A stretch of 64,000 nucleotides of DNA, taken from positions 22,546 to 86,545 of the forward strand of contig NZ_AGAV01000012.1 of the NCBI RefSeq assembly GCF_000224785.1. The letters are read 5' to 3'. The notes under the pieces were generated by a model. That model had not been told where the DNA came from, ran no database searches, and saw only the letters and a list, made by a program, of their open reading frames with translations. Below are positions 38,866 through 48,285 of this stretch, piece after piece. The position numbers and the translations under genes were made by a program. This DNA is from Lentibacillus jeotgali. GTDB lineage: Bacteria > Bacillota > Bacilli > Bacillales > Amphibacillaceae. Each line of letters starts with the position of its first letter. Position 1 is the first letter of the stretch.

Positions 38866-39912
38866 ATGGCAGAAAATAATCCAGTTAACGTTGCAGTCGT
38901 TGGAGCTACTGGAGCAGTCGGAGAAAAGATCATTGAAATACTCGAAAATAAGGACTTACCAATTAAAGAACTGAAACTATTATCTTCCAAACGATCAGCG
39001 GGCAAAAAAGTGACATTTAACAATCAGGAGCTGACGGTGGAAGAAGCGTTACCGGAAAGTTTCAGTAATATAGATATTGCCTTGTTCTCAGCTGGAGGTT
39101 CGGTTTCAAAAAAGCTGGCACCTGAAGCTGTAAAGCGCGGTGCAGTTGTTGTTGATAATACAAGTGCTTATAGAATGGCTGAAGATGTACCGTTGGTCGT
39201 GCCTGAAGTAAATGAGTCGGATATTCAGTCACATAACGGTATTATTGCAAATCCAAACTGTTCCACGATTCAAATGGTAGCCGCCCTGAAACCAATTCAG
39301 GAAGCGTTTGGCCTGAGTCGGGTTATTGTATCAACCTATCAGGCGGTATCCGGAGCAGGAAACAAAGCGAACGAGGAATTGGATAATCAGGTTAAACAAT
39401 ATGTGAACAATGAGGACATGACAGCCGAGCTGCTTCCTGTCAAAGGCGATGAAAAGCATTATCCGATCGCCTTTAATGCACTCCCGCAGATCGATGTGTT
39501 TCAGGAGAACGGCTATACATTTGAAGAAATGAAAATGATCAATGAATCGAAAAAAATTCTTCACGCTCAGGATTTACCTGTTGCAGCAACGTGTGTCAGA
39601 TTGCCGTTCTTCACATCACATGCAGAGAGTGTCTATATCGATGTTGAAAAAGAAGGTTTAAGTGTTGAAGATATATGGAACGCACTAAGGGGAGCCGACG
39701 GTGTCACACTTCAGGACGATCCGGCTACACAAACGTACCCGACACCGCTGAGTGCAGCCAACAAAGAAGATGTGTTTGTCGGCCGTGTCCGCAAAGACCT
39801 GGACAGTAATAAGGGCTTCCATTTATGGGTTGTGTCTGATAATCTGATTAAAGGTGCTGCATGGAATACAATCCAAATTGCAGAACGTTTAATTGCTAAT
39901 AAATGGCTTTGA
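38866..39912 (+). CDS. asd: aspartate-semialdehyde dehydrogenase
   Basis: Asd reduces aspartyl phosphate to aspartate semialdehyde, the branch point to lysine/diaminopimelate, threonine and methionine. The NADP loop VAVVGATGAVGEK is near the start. The catalytic Cys132 is in NPNCSTIQM, and the catalytic His lies in the conserved block around VRLPFFTSHAES. I start at ATG 38866; a GTG at 38854 lies within the ribosome binding region. This gives 348 residues. dapG follows after 15 bases. Confidence 0.97.
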   Translation: MAENNPVNVAVVGATGAVGEKIIEILENKDLPIKELKLLSSKRSAGKKVTFNNQELTVEEALPESFSNIDIALFSAGGSVSKKLAPEAVKRGAVVVDNTSAYRMAEDVPLVVPEVNESDIQSHNGIIANPNCSTIQMVAALKPIQEAFGLSRVIVSTYQAVSGAGNKANEELDNQVKQYVNNEDMTAELLPVKGDEKHYPIAFNALPQIDVFQENGYTFEEMKMINESKKILHAQDLPVAATCVRLPFFTSHAESVYIDVEKEGLSVEDIWNALRGADGVTLQDDPATQTYPTPLSAANKEDVFVGRVRKDLDSNKGFHLWVVSDNLIKGAAWNTIQIAERLIANKWL

Positions 39913-39927
39913 GATAGAGGTGGAACA

Positions 39928-41160
39928 ATGCAGATATTAGTCCAAAAATTCGGTGGTACTTCTGTTCAGACAGAAGATAATCGCACTCATGTTATACAAC
40001 ACATTAAAAATGCGCTCATGAACGATTACAAAATAGTTGTTGTCGTATCTGCATTAGGACGGAAACCTGCTCCATATGCAACAGACTCATTGCTGGATCT
40101 GGTTGATTTTCCTAAAAATTATAATTCCAACCGTGAATTGGATATTCTGATGTCCTGCGGGGAAACCATTGCCTCGGTCGTATTGTCAAATGAGCTGCAA
40201 AAAAATCATATTAGTGCGACAGCTTTGACAGGTGCACAGGCGGGATTTGTTACAAACGATGATTTTAATCAGGCAAAAATTAAAGAGGTGAAGCCGGATC
40301 GGGTTCTTAACGAATTTAAAGAGCATGATGTTGTCGTTGTGGCCGGTTTTCAAGGTCAGTCCTCTGACGGTGAGATTACAACCATCGGAAGAGGCGGTAG
40401 TGATACAACTGCCGCTGCCATGGGGGCTGCTGTTAACGCAGAGCGGATCGAAATTTTCACCGATGTTAACGGTATTATGACTGCCGATCCGAGTGTGGTA
40501 TCATCCGCAAGACCGCTGGATATTGTGACCTACACAGAGATTTGCAACCTTGCCTATCAGGGTGCCAAGGTTATTCATCCAAGGGCCGTGGAGATAGCCA
40601 TGCAGGCAAAAATCCCTATGCGTGTGCGATCGACGTACGTCGAGGATGAAGGCACGCTTATTACAGCGTCCAGAATTCAGGAAATGGGCACGGATATTCC
40701 GGATCGTTTGATTACCGGAATTGCCCATATGTCCTCCATAACACAAATAAGCGTTCAGACAAAAGAAGAAACACACCGGCTGCAATCGGATGTTTTTAAA
40801 GCCATGGCTGAAGCAGGCATTTCCGTTGACTTTATCAATATTTCACCAAATGGGGTTATTTATACGGTACCGGATACACACACTAAAAAAGCCGTCCACA
40901 TTTTAGAAACACTGGGCTTTTACCCGGAAATTACCAAGAATTGTGCCAAGGTTTCTGCAGTTGGAGCAGGTATGACCGGGGTTCCGGGCGTCGCATCAAA
41001 AATTGTTCAATCGCTGACAGATGCCGGGGTTCAAATATTACAATCAGCTGACAGCCATACAACCATCTGGGTGCTTATTCATGAGGATGATTTAAAACCG
41101 GCAGTAAATGCATTACATGATGTTTTTGCATTGAACGTTGCGGATAAAAACCTTGTATAA
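39928..41160 (+). CDS. dapG: aspartokinase I, diaminopimelate-sensitive type
   Basis: DapG phosphorylates aspartate, the first step to diaminopimelate. It has the kinase start VQKFGGTSVQTEDNR, the block GRGGSDTTAAAMGAA (about 154), and two C-terminal ACT domains (about 265-400) that bind the feedback inhibitor. Length 410 residues fits DapG (404 in B. subtilis) and not the LysC type, which makes two subunits from an internal start. Identification as the diaminopimelate-responsive isozyme rests on gene order (asd-dapG-dapA). Confidence 0.94.
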   Translation: MQILVQKFGGTSVQTEDNRTHVIQHIKNALMNDYKIVVVVSALGRKPAPYATDSLLDLVDFPKNYNSNRELDILMSCGETIASVVLSNELQKNHISATALTGAQAGFVTNDDFNQAKIKEVKPDRVLNEFKEHDVVVVAGFQGQSSDGEITTIGRGGSDTTAAAMGAAVNAERIEIFTDVNGIMTADPSVVSSARPLDIVTYTEICNLAYQGAKVIHPRAVEIAMQAKIPMRVRSTYVEDEGTLITASRIQEMGTDIPDRLITGIAHMSSITQISVQTKEETHRLQSDVFKAMAEAGISVDFINISPNGVIYTVPDTHTKKAVHILETLGFYPEITKNCAKVSAVGAGMTGVPGVASKIVQSLTDAGVQILQSADSHTTIWVLIHEDDLKPAVNALHDVFALNVADKNLV

Positions 41161-41231
41161 CAGGTTGTGAAAAAGTCCCTCATAAAAGCATTTGCATGTG
41201 ATTTCTAAAATTTGATGAAGAAGGTGTTTTC

Positions 41232-42098
41232 GTGGGCTTTGGTAATTTATTGACAGCGATGGTAACGCCGTTTGATGCGAATAACCAAGTTGACTTTGCC
41301 AAAACAACAAAACTGATTGAACATTTATTGGAGAATGGAAGTGAAGGATTGGTTGTCGGCGGTACGACAGGTGAATCACCGACACTAACGACTGATGAGA
41401 AAATTGCGCTTTTTAGACATACAGTCAAAGTCGTTAATAGACGGGTTCCGGTTATAGCTGGCTCAGGAAGCAACAGTACACAGGCATCCATTACGTTAAC
41501 CAAAGCAGCTGAAAAGTCTGGTGTAGACGGGGTAATGCTTGTGGCGCCCTACTATAACAAACCGAACCAAGAAGGACTTTACCATCATTTTGCGGCAATA
41601 GCCGGTGAAACGAGATTGCCGGTGATGCTATATAATGTTCCAGGCCGCACCGTTGTAAAGATTAGTGCAGAAACCATTATCCGGTTAAGCCAAATCGATA
41701 ATATTGTTTCTGTAAAAGACGCAAGCGGTGATCTTGATCTTGTTTCCAATGTTATTGAACATGCAGATGATGATTTTAGTGTTTACAGCGGCGAAGACAG
41801 CATTACATTACCGCTTTTGGCACTCGGTGGAGATGGTGTCGTCTCTGTAGTGGCTCATATTGCCGGTAATGATATGAAGGGAATGGTCAATGCGTACCAG
41901 TCGGGCGATGTGGTGCGCGCAGCATCCATACACCGCAAATTACTTCCGGTCATGAACGGGATGTTTGCACAGCCTTCACCGGTGCCAGTGAAGACAGCAC
42001 TGAATATCACAGGCGTTAATGTTGGCGGTGTTCGTCTCCCGTTGATGGCCATGTCTGATGCAGAGCGTGAGACTTTAAGGAATTTAATACAACGTTAA
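41232..42098 (+). CDS. dapA: 4-hydroxy-tetrahydrodipicolinate synthase
   Basis: DapA condenses pyruvate with aspartate semialdehyde. The Schiff-base Lys162 is in VSVKDASGD, with the supporting Tyr in MLYNVPGRT. GGTTGESPTL is the substrate loop. The start is GTG after AAGAAGGTG, giving 288 residues. A strong terminator follows. In B. subtilis rnjB (RNase J2) comes next; here it is absent. Confidence 0.97.
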   Translation: MGFGNLLTAMVTPFDANNQVDFAKTTKLIEHLLENGSEGLVVGGTTGESPTLTTDEKIALFRHTVKVVNRRVPVIAGSGSNSTQASITLTKAAEKSGVDGVMLVAPYYNKPNQEGLYHHFAAIAGETRLPVMLYNVPGRTVVKISAETIIRLSQIDNIVSVKDASGDLDLVSNVIEHADDDFSVYSGEDSITLPLLALGGDGVVSVVAHIAGNDMKGMVNAYQSGDVVRAASIHRKLLPVMNGMFAQPSPVPVKTALNITGVNVGGVRLPLMAMSDAERETLRNLIQR

Positions 42099-42129
42099 AA
42101 ATATCGGCATTTCCGCCGATATTTTTATT
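42097..42129 (+). terminator. terminator after dapA
   Basis: Perfect 12-bp stem AAAAATATCGGC / GCCGATATTTTT with a 6-base loop. It starts at the dapA stop codon. Confidence 0.92.
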
Positions 42130-42262
42130 TTCGTATAACTACTTTCTTGCCTGGTGATATGCCAAGTTTCTAAAATAATTTGCATGATTTCTTCCTGTAA
42201 AGTCCATACTAATTGATAGTTATTATTTCAAATAGTAAAGTCTCTGGAAGGAGTGTCCATAA

Positions 42263-43003
42263 ATGGAAAAGGAACCATCAAAGAAAGACGACCAGAATCA
42301 GGGGGACGAGGCCAATAATTCTTCACTGGTTCAAAAAATCCAGCAATTAGGACAGTCAAACGTTCCACAAGCTCCTGATTCCAATATTCATGTGCTGTCA
42401 ATCATTGGACAGGTTGAAGGGCATGTTCAGTTGCCGGCACAAAATAAAACGACTAAATATGAACACTTGTTGCCGCAGCTTATTGCCGTTGAACAAAATC
42501 CTAAAATAGAAGGGCTGATTATATTATTGAACACCGTCGGCGGTGATGTGGAGGCTGGTTTGGCTTTATCTGAAATGATTTCGTCCATTTCCAAACCAAC
42601 CGTTTCGATTGTGTTGGGCGGAGGACATTCGATTGGTGTTCCAATCGCCGTTTCTGCCGATCACTCTTTTATAGCTCCGACAGCAACCATGACAATTCAT
42701 CCCATTAGGCTAAACGGTTTAGTCATTGGTGTACCGCAGACATTTGAATATATGGATAAGATGCAGGACCGTGTAATTGACTTTGTGATCCATCATTCAA
42801 ACATTGAAGAAGAGAAATTTAAAGAACTTATGTTTGCAAAAGGGAATCTGACAAGGGATATTGGGACGAATGTGATTGGAACAGACGCAGTCGAATATGG
42901 GTTGATCGACGGTGTTGGTGGTGTCAGTCAGGCGATGGTTAAACTAAGTGAAATGATTGGCGATAATAATCAGGGACCGGAAGAACAGCAGGTGATCCAG
43001 TGA
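42263..43003 (+). CDS. tepA: ClpP-like serine protease TepA (YmfB)
   Basis: TepA belongs to the ClpP/crotonase fold. B. subtilis TepA was described as translocation-enhancing and linked to spore outgrowth and degradation of small spore proteins. The 246-residue protein has a hydrophilic N-terminus ([12 protein letters not shown]) and then the ClpP-like core. The nucleophile Ser is in [11 protein letters not shown] (about 116) and the His in [20 protein letters not shown] precedes the ATG. The downstream ylzJ overlaps its stop. Confidence 0.93.
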   Translation: MEKEPSKKDDQNQGDEANNSSLVQKIQQLGQSNVPQAPDSNIHVLSIIGQVEGHVQLPAQNKTTKYEHLLPQLIAVEQNPKIEGLIILLNTVGGDVEAGLALSEMISSISKPTVSIVLGGGHSIGVPIAVSADHSFIAPTATMTIHPIRLNGLVIGVPQTFEYMDKMQDRVIDFVIHHSNIEEEKFKELMFAKGNLTRDIGTNVIGTDAVEYGLIDGVGGVSQAMVKLSEMIGDNNQGPEEQQVIQ

Positions 43004-43206
43004 TGCTGTATACACCTTTATCAACAACAGATATTTTTCCGTCCTCGGATAAAGAGTTTCAAAAAAGGCAATGTGTTTCGCATAACGGGAAACAGCTATA
43101 TGTAGAGGAAAGAGATGATGGACAATACCAAGTGCTCCAATTGCTTTCCACTGATCCCAATGATTTTATGAACTCTGATTATCAGCCGGGTACGATTTTG
43201 CGTTAA
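43003..43206 (+). CDS. ylzJ: YlzJ-like protein
   Basis: A small 67-residue protein of the YlzJ-like family, function unknown, found next to tepA in spore formers. The recognisable pieces are LYTPLSTTDIFPS at the start and the C-terminal YQPGTILR. The ATG shares one base with the tepA stop (TGATG) and uses AGGTGATC as ribosome binding site; a GTG directly upstream is also possible. This coupling suggests it works with TepA. Confidence 0.88.
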   Translation: MLYTPLSTTDIFPSSDKEFQKRQCVSHNGKQLYVEERDDGQYQVLQLLSTDPNDFMNSDYQPGTILR

Positions 43207-43229
43207 CCAGCGCTAAACATTAAAAACTG

Positions 43230-43238
43230 TGCTATAAT
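43230..43238 (+). promoter_or_regulatory. extended -10 promoter before a terminator
   Basis: TGC-TATAAT with a perfect TATAAT (43233-43238). The expected start of transcription is only about 10 bases before the hairpin at 43255, so the terminator would sit in the leader. Confidence 0.5.
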
Positions 43239-43254
43239 GGAACTAATTGTCAAG

Positions 43255-43285
43255 AACCCTTGCCTGTTGACTGGCAGGGGTTTTG
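43255..43285 (+). terminator. terminator between ylzJ and spoIIIE
   Basis: AACCCTTGCC (43255-43264) pairs with GGCAGGGGTT (43273-43282), with a T-run. It ends the tepA-ylzJ unit and may act as an attenuator for the promoter just upstream. Confidence 0.8.
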
Positions 43286-43426
43286 TAAAAAGCTGGGATA
43301 AAAAACCTGAACTAACTAGAAATTATGGTGGTTAGGATATACCCGCTTTGGAAACTTGGCGAAAAGTTTTCCCAAAGTTGCAAGCTATGGTTTGAAAGAC
43401 TGTCTAAAACAAGTGAGGTGATAAAT

Positions 43427-45721
43427 ATGGCAAAGAAGAAAAGACGCAAAAAGAAAAATCAACTTAATAAACAGGTGAAGTATGAACTGCTGGGATTGTT
43501 ATTTATTTTTCTCGCTATTTTTGGCAGTGGTGCCAGTGCCATTAGTGACGGAGCAATCCCTGGAGGTCTTGAGCATATTTTCCGTTTTTTTCTGGGAATC
43601 TGGTATTTCATCGCTTCAGTATTTTTACTTGTAACAGGGCTTATTCTCATGGTTAAACGGCGATATCCCTACTTTTCAAATAAGAAATTAATAGGTTTTT
43701 ATATCATTTTTGCCGGTGTTTTATTGCTCACACATATTCAGACTTATGAAAGATTGCTTGTTTCCTCGGAAGAAACATCAATTCTAAGTGCAACATGGGA
43801 GCAATTCTTTGCATTTGTAAGAGGCAATGGTGAAGCACTTCAGACTGGCGGCGGAATGATTGGAGCTATATTATTTACATTTTGTTACTTTTTATTTTCT
43901 GCCGTCGGAGCCAAAATTGTGGCTGTTTTTTCAATTCTAATAGGAATTATCTTTATGACAGAGTTTTCACTGGGTGAATTCTTTTCCAAGTGGAGTAAAC
44001 GCATAATTGAAATGGTGAAGTCGATTAAAAAGCGTGTATTAACAGCCCGGGGAAACCGTCTCAGGTCAGAGGATAAAGAGGCTTATGACACAGTCCCTGA
44101 ACAAGATGATAGCCCGGTGACGGACGAGCCTGTTATTCAGGATTTTACGGATGTGGCTTACTCCTTTGACACGCAAGAACTAGACACTCATTCCGAAAAT
44201 GAATCAGAGACTCGTGATACAATTCAAACAGTTGAAACAGAAAGTAAAACGGACAATGATAATCCGCTGCCAATGACTGAAGCGGAAAATCATGAATATG
44301 AACTGCCATCAGCCAACTTGCTTGCTGAACCGACTCAAAGTTCCCAGCAGCAGGAAAAATCACAAATTCAGGCGACAGTCAGAAAACTGGAACGGACGTT
44401 TAACAGTTTCGGGGTTAAGGCCAGAGTGACCAAGGTGCATGTTGGCCCCGCTGTTACAAAATATGAAATATATCCTGAAGCGGGTGTAAAAGTCAGCAAA
44501 ATTGTAAATTTGCATGATGATCTCGCACTTGCCCTGGCAGCAAAAGACATCCGCATCGAGGCCCCTATACCCGGGAAATCGGCTGTCGGTATTGAAGTCC
44601 CTAATCATGAAATTGCTCAGGTATCACTGAAAGAGGTATTGGATAATTCAGTCACAAAGCAATCTTCCAAACTATTATTTGCGCTTGGCCGTGATATTTC
44701 AGGGGATGCCATTGTATCGGAATTGAGTAAAATGCCGCATATGCTCATTGCCGGAGCTACCGGCAGTGGTAAGAGTGTTTGTGTAAATGGTATTATTACA
44801 ACGATTTTGATGCGTGCTAAGCCCCATGAAGTTAAAATGATGATGATTGATCCGAAAAAAGTTGAATTGAATGTGTATAACGGTATCCCGCACTTATTAA
44901 CGCCGGTTGTGACAGACCCGAAAAAAGCTTCAAGGGCGCTGAAAAAAGTGGTAGCTGAAATGGAACGACGATATGATTTGTTTTCTGAAACAGGAACCCG
45001 TAACATCGAAGGTTACAATGAGTACATCCACAAATATAATCAGACATTATCTGAGGAGGAAAAGCAGCCAAATTTGCCATATATTGTCGTGCTCGTGGAC
45101 GAACTGGCCGATTTGATGATGGTTGCTTCTAATGATGTTGAGGATGCCATTACGAGACTTGCCCAAATGGCACGTGCTGCCGGGATTCATCTCATTCTTG
45201 CAACACAGCGTCCATCGGTAGACGTTATTACGGGTGTCATTAAAGCAAATATCCCTTCCAGAATCGCGTTCAGCGTGTCTTCTGCCACCGATTCGCGGAC
45301 AATTTTGGACTCCGGCGGTGCTGAAAAATTATTGGGCCGCGGTGATATGCTATTTATGCCGGTAGGATCCTCAAAGCCTACTAGAGTGCAGGGAGCATTT
45401 TTATCTGACGAAGAGGTAGAACGGGTTGTTGATCATTGCATTGATCAGCAAAAGGCTTCATATCAGGAAGAAATGATTCCTGAAGAAACAAGTGAAGTGA
45501 CGTCGGAGGTCGATGATGAACTATTTGATGATGCCGTGCAAATGATAACGGAAATGCAAAGCGCCAGCGTATCCATGCTGCAGCGGCGTTTCCGAATCGG
45601 CTATACAAGAGCGGCGCGTTTAATCGATGCGATGGAGGATCGCGGTATTGTTGGTCCGTATGAAGGAAGCAAACCAAGAGCGGTCCTTGTATCACAGGCC
45701 AATGAAGAAAAAACCTCATGA
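43427..45721 (+). CDS. spoIIIE: DNA translocase SpoIIIE/FtsK
   Basis: SpoIIIE pumps the chromosome into the forespore and clears DNA trapped in septa. The 764 residues have four N-terminal membrane helices (about 20-180), an acidic linker (about 215-300), and the motor with Walker A GATGSGKS (residue 443) and Walker [12 protein letters not shown]. The C-terminal gamma winged helix reads DNA polarity signals ([20 protein letters not shown]). I start at ATG 43427 after GTGAGGTGAT, giving the basic [10 protein letters not shown]; the frame is open from 43325 without a ribosome binding site. Confidence 0.96.
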   Translation: MAKKKRRKKKNQLNKQVKYELLGLLFIFLAIFGSGASAISDGAIPGGLEHIFRFFLGIWYFIASVFLLVTGLILMVKRRYPYFSNKKLIGFYIIFAGVLLLTHIQTYERLLVSSEETSILSATWEQFFAFVRGNGEALQTGGGMIGAILFTFCYFLFSAVGAKIVAVFSILIGIIFMTEFSLGEFFSKWSKRIIEMVKSIKKRVLTARGNRLRSEDKEAYDTVPEQDDSPVTDEPVIQDFTDVAYSFDTQELDTHSENESETRDTIQTVETESKTDNDNPLPMTEAENHEYELPSANLLAEPTQSSQQQEKSQIQATVRKLERTFNSFGVKARVTKVHVGPAVTKYEIYPEAGVKVSKIVNLHDDLALALAAKDIRIEAPIPGKSAVGIEVPNHEIAQVSLKEVLDNSVTKQSSKLLFALGRDISGDAIVSELSKMPHMLIAGATGSGKSVCVNGIITTILMRAKPHEVKMMMIDPKKVELNVYNGIPHLLTPVVTDPKKASRALKKVVAEMERRYDLFSETGTRNIEGYNEYIHKYNQTLSEEEKQPNLPYIVVLVDELADLMMVASNDVEDAITRLAQMARAAGIHLILATQRPSVDVITGVIKANIPSRIAFSVSSATDSRTILDSGGAEKLLGRGDMLFMPVGSSKPTRVQGAFLSDEEVERVVDHCIDQQKASYQEEMIPEETSEVTSEVDDELFDDAVQMITEMQSASVSMLQRRFRIGYTRAARLIDAMEDRGIVGPYEGSKPRAVLVSQANEEKTS

Positions 45722-45731
45722 GCGCACCAAG

Positions 45732-45766
45732 AACGGACATGCCTTTTAACAGGATGTCCGTTTTTT
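45732..45766 (+). terminator. terminator after spoIIIE
   Basis: AACGGACAT (45732-45740) pairs with ATGTCCGTT (45754-45762), then a T-run. Confidence 0.9.
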
Positions 45767-45901
45767 AAAGATCAAAGATGCGGTAGCTTTAGATCCTTAT
45801 ATTGTTAACGCTCTGTAAACAATTTTAAGAAAATTTACCTATATCTATTTATTTATCTTGTAGAACGTGTTATATTTATGTCGAACTACGGATTAGTCAT
45901 A

Positions 45902-45929
45902 CGTCAGATGTCAGATCTCTGATATGACG
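45902..45929 (+). promoter_or_regulatory. possible operator of the GntR regulator
   Basis: Inverted CGTCA (45902-45906) and TGACG (45925-45929) with a further GTCAGAT/ATCTCTGAT symmetry between them, 44 bases before ymfC. It could be an autoregulatory site of YmfC; no experimental basis. Confidence 0.35.
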
Positions 45930-45972
45930 GTACATACTTGATAAAACGTGAAAATTAAAGGATGGAGACGTC

Positions 45973-46698
45973 ATGTCGTTGAAAATGGATTCGCGCCACT
46001 TATACTTGCAGGTAATTGACCAAATTAAACGCGATATTGAAAACGGTAAATACAAAACGAAGCAAAAGCTGCCATCGGAATTTCAGCTTTCAAAGGAACT
46101 GGGGGTCTCCCGAGCGACACTACGTGAAGCTTTAAGGATACTGGAAGAAGAAAACATCGTAACACGGCGCCATGGTGTAGGCACATTCGTCAATCCAAAG
46201 CCTATCTTTTCTTCGGGAATAGAACAGCTCAATAGTGTGACATATATGATTGAACAATCCGGTAAAACACCGGGTTCACAATTTCTTTCTACTGAAATAT
46301 TAGAGCCGACAGAGGATGAACAGGTCAAGTTTGAACCGAAAAAAATCAGTACACTGGCGAAAATTGAACGCGTTAGAACCGCAGACAATCTGCCTGTTGT
46401 GTTTTGTATTGATAAGCTCCCTGAAGGTTTGATCCCGTTGGACCGGGTGCATCAGACCGACTCTATATTTAAGTTAATTGAAGAATCCTCCGGTAAAGAA
46501 ATCGCTTATGCTGTAACATATATTGAGCCTGTCGGTTATCATGATCGAATCTATGAAATTTTAAAATGTGATCCTGACCAGTCCTTGTTACTGCTTAAGC
46601 AAATGCACTACACGAATGAAGATGAACCAGTACTGTATTCGGCGAATTTCTTTCGTTCAGATGTATTCAGTTTCCATGTTTTAAGGAAGCGTATGTAA
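45973..46698 (+). CDS. ymfC: GntR-family regulator with UTRA domain (YmfC)
   Basis: A 241-residue transcription regulator of the HutC group of GntR. The N-terminal winged helix contains [22 protein letters not shown] (21 or more residues beginning near 39), and the C-terminal UTRA domain (about 95-235) binds a small ligand. GGATGGAGACGTC precedes the ATG. In B. subtilis ymfC stands at the same place after spoIIIE. Here it is followed by a nucleoside-type ABC importer, making it the likely local regulator of that importer, which is inference. Confidence 0.92.
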   Translation: MSLKMDSRHLYLQVIDQIKRDIENGKYKTKQKLPSEFQLSKELGVSRATLREALRILEEENIVTRRHGVGTFVNPKPIFSSGIEQLNSVTYMIEQSGKTPGSQFLSTEILEPTEDEQVKFEPKKISTLAKIERVRTADNLPVVFCIDKLPEGLIPLDRVHQTDSIFKLIEESSGKEIAYAVTYIEPVGYHDRIYEILKCDPDQSLLLLKQMHYTNEDEPVLYSANFFRSDVFSFHVLRKRM

Positions 46699-46739
46699 AG
46701 GATTTCATATATAAACAAGGGCGTTTAGGATGGGAAAAC

Positions 46740-46799
46740 CCCGATTCTGTTCAACTAACAATCAGTGGGGAAACCCACCCCACTGATTGCAGTTTCACC
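46740..46799 (+). repeat. CCCGATTCTG palindromic repeat, copy B
   Basis: After CCCGATTCTGTTCAACTAAC comes a perfect 12-bp stem CAATCAGTGGGG (46759-46770) / CCCCACTGATTG (46778-46789), then AGTTTCACC. There is no T-run. It stands between ymfC and the BMP lipoprotein gene. Confidence 0.85.
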
Positions 46800-46886
46800 T
46801 ATTTGAGGAGGTGATGGTGCAATAATATTGGCTGGTGTCGGCGTGGCTTTTTATCAATCTTTATTTTTAATCTAGGGGGTATTAGC

Positions 46887-48008
46887 GTGGAGAATCGGAA
46901 ATTCATTTTGTTATTTGCTTTACTGTTCAGTATTGGAATGCTGTTGGCAGCTTGTGGCGGCAGCGGTTCCGAAGAAGGAAATGCCGGATCTGAAAGCGGT
47001 TCAAATGATGACAACAGTGAATCAAGCGGGGGGTCATCAGATTTTTCAGCTGCGATGGTAACGGACGTCGGGGGTGTTGATGACAAGTCGTTTAACCAGT
47101 CCGCTTGGGAAGGGTTACAGGCATGGGGCGAAGAACATGGTATGGAGAAAGGCCAAGGCTTTGATTATGCCCAGTCCAACAGTGACTCAGACTATGCGCC
47201 AAACTTAAATCGTCTGGTACGTGAGGATTATAATTTGGTATTCGGTATAGGCTATAAATTGGCAGATGCCATCAAGGATGTTGCTGGCCAGTACAAGGAT
47301 ACAAACTTTGCAATTGTTGACGCCGTTGTTGAAGGGGACAATATTGCGAGTATTACCTTCGCTGACCATGAAGGGTCATTCCTGGCAGGTGCTGCCGCTG
47401 CTAATAAAACCAACACAAATAAAGTAGGCTTCGTCGGCGGTACGGATTCGGATCTTATTAATAAATTCGAATCGGGATTCGTTGCAGGTGCCAAAACGGT
47501 CAACCCCGATATTGAAGTGGAAGTCCAGTATGCAGGTGCCTTTGATGCGCCTGACGATGGCAAATTGATTGCTTCGAATATGTATAAGAACGATATCGAT
47601 GTTATCTATCATGCCTCAGGTGCCACCGGTAACGGAGTGTTTGCACAGGCAAAAGACATCAAGAATAACGACCCAGAACGCGAAATTTGGGTGATAGGCG
47701 TAGACCGTGACCAATATGAAGAAGGACAAATCGGCGATCAAAACGTCACGCTGACTTCTATGGTCAAGCGGGTTGGAAACTCTGTTCAGCAGGTTAGTAA
47801 TATGGGAATGGAAGGTGAATTCCCTGGTGGGGAAGTGCTTGAATTTGGCGTTGAAGATGAAGGTGTTGGACTTGCAGACACGAATGAAGAGGCATATACG
47901 GATGAAATCGCCAAAGCTGTGGAAGAGTGGAAGCAAAAGATCATAGACGGTGAAGTCGAAGTGCCACAAACACATGATGAACTCGATGAGTATTTGAACT
48001 CATTGTAA
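46887..48008 (+). CDS. BMP-family substrate-binding lipoprotein of a nucleoside ABC transporter
   Basis: A solute-binding lipoprotein of the basic membrane protein (Med/BMP) family, best known for binding nucleosides such as guanosine (NupN/YufN in B. subtilis). The signal peptide ends in the lipobox LLAAC with the lipid-modified Cys23, followed by a Gly/Ser/Asp-rich linker. The mature domain shows MVTDVGGVDDKSFNQSAWEGL, the family start, and a type I periplasmic-binding fold. The start is GTG after GGGGGTATT. Its ATPase and permease genes follow. Palindromic repeats flank it on both sides. Confidence 0.93.
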   Translation: MENRKFILLFALLFSIGMLLAACGGSGSEEGNAGSESGSNDDNSESSGGSSDFSAAMVTDVGGVDDKSFNQSAWEGLQAWGEEHGMEKGQGFDYAQSNSDSDYAPNLNRLVREDYNLVFGIGYKLADAIKDVAGQYKDTNFAIVDAVVEGDNIASITFADHEGSFLAGAAAANKTNTNKVGFVGGTDSDLINKFESGFVAGAKTVNPDIEVEVQYAGAFDAPDDGKLIASNMYKNDIDVIYHASGATGNGVFAQAKDIKNNDPEREIWVIGVDRDQYEEGQIGDQNVTLTSMVKRVGNSVQQVSNMGMEGEFPGGEVLEFGVEDEGVGLADTNEEAYTDEIAKAVEEWKQKIIDGEVEVPQTHDELDEYLNSL

Positions 48009-48022
48009 AATTTATAGAAGAA

Positions 48023-48045
48023 GGCTGGTGATAGCCAGTCTTTTT
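48023..48045 (+). terminator. hairpin after the BMP gene
   Basis: GGCTGG (48023-48028) pairs with CCAGTC (48035-48040) with one wobble pair, then TTTTT. It would lower transcript levels of the membrane parts relative to the binding protein, a common arrangement. Confidence 0.8.
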
Positions 48046-48131
48046 CTTCTGAATTGAGCTGTTGAAGTTTTAAAAATTTTCAAGTGAAGAGATCAGTTCC
48101 CTGCCCCTTTTCATTTGGCAATTTTTAAAGA

Positions 48132-48208
48132 CCCGATTCTGTTCAACTAACATTCAGTGGAGGAAAGCACTCCACTGAGTGAAGTTTCATTTTACCCGTC
48201 TTAACGGG
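48132..48208 (+). repeat. CCCGATTCTG palindromic repeat, copy C with an extra hairpin
   Basis: CCCGATTCTGTTCAACTAAC, then stem CATTCAGTGGAG / CTCCACTGAGTG, then AGTTTCA and a small hairpin CCCGT-CTTA-ACGGG (48195-48208). Compared with copy B, G-C in the stem has become A-T (GGGG/CCCC to GGAG/CTCC), a compensated change. The tail GTCTTAACGGGCA recurs at 60642-60654. Confidence 0.85.
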
Positions 48209-48285
48209 CAATAATCCGGCAAAAGCGGCATCTGACCGAGGCCTCTCAGAGTAATAGCTGTCAAGACTTAAAGGAGTGTTCAAAC

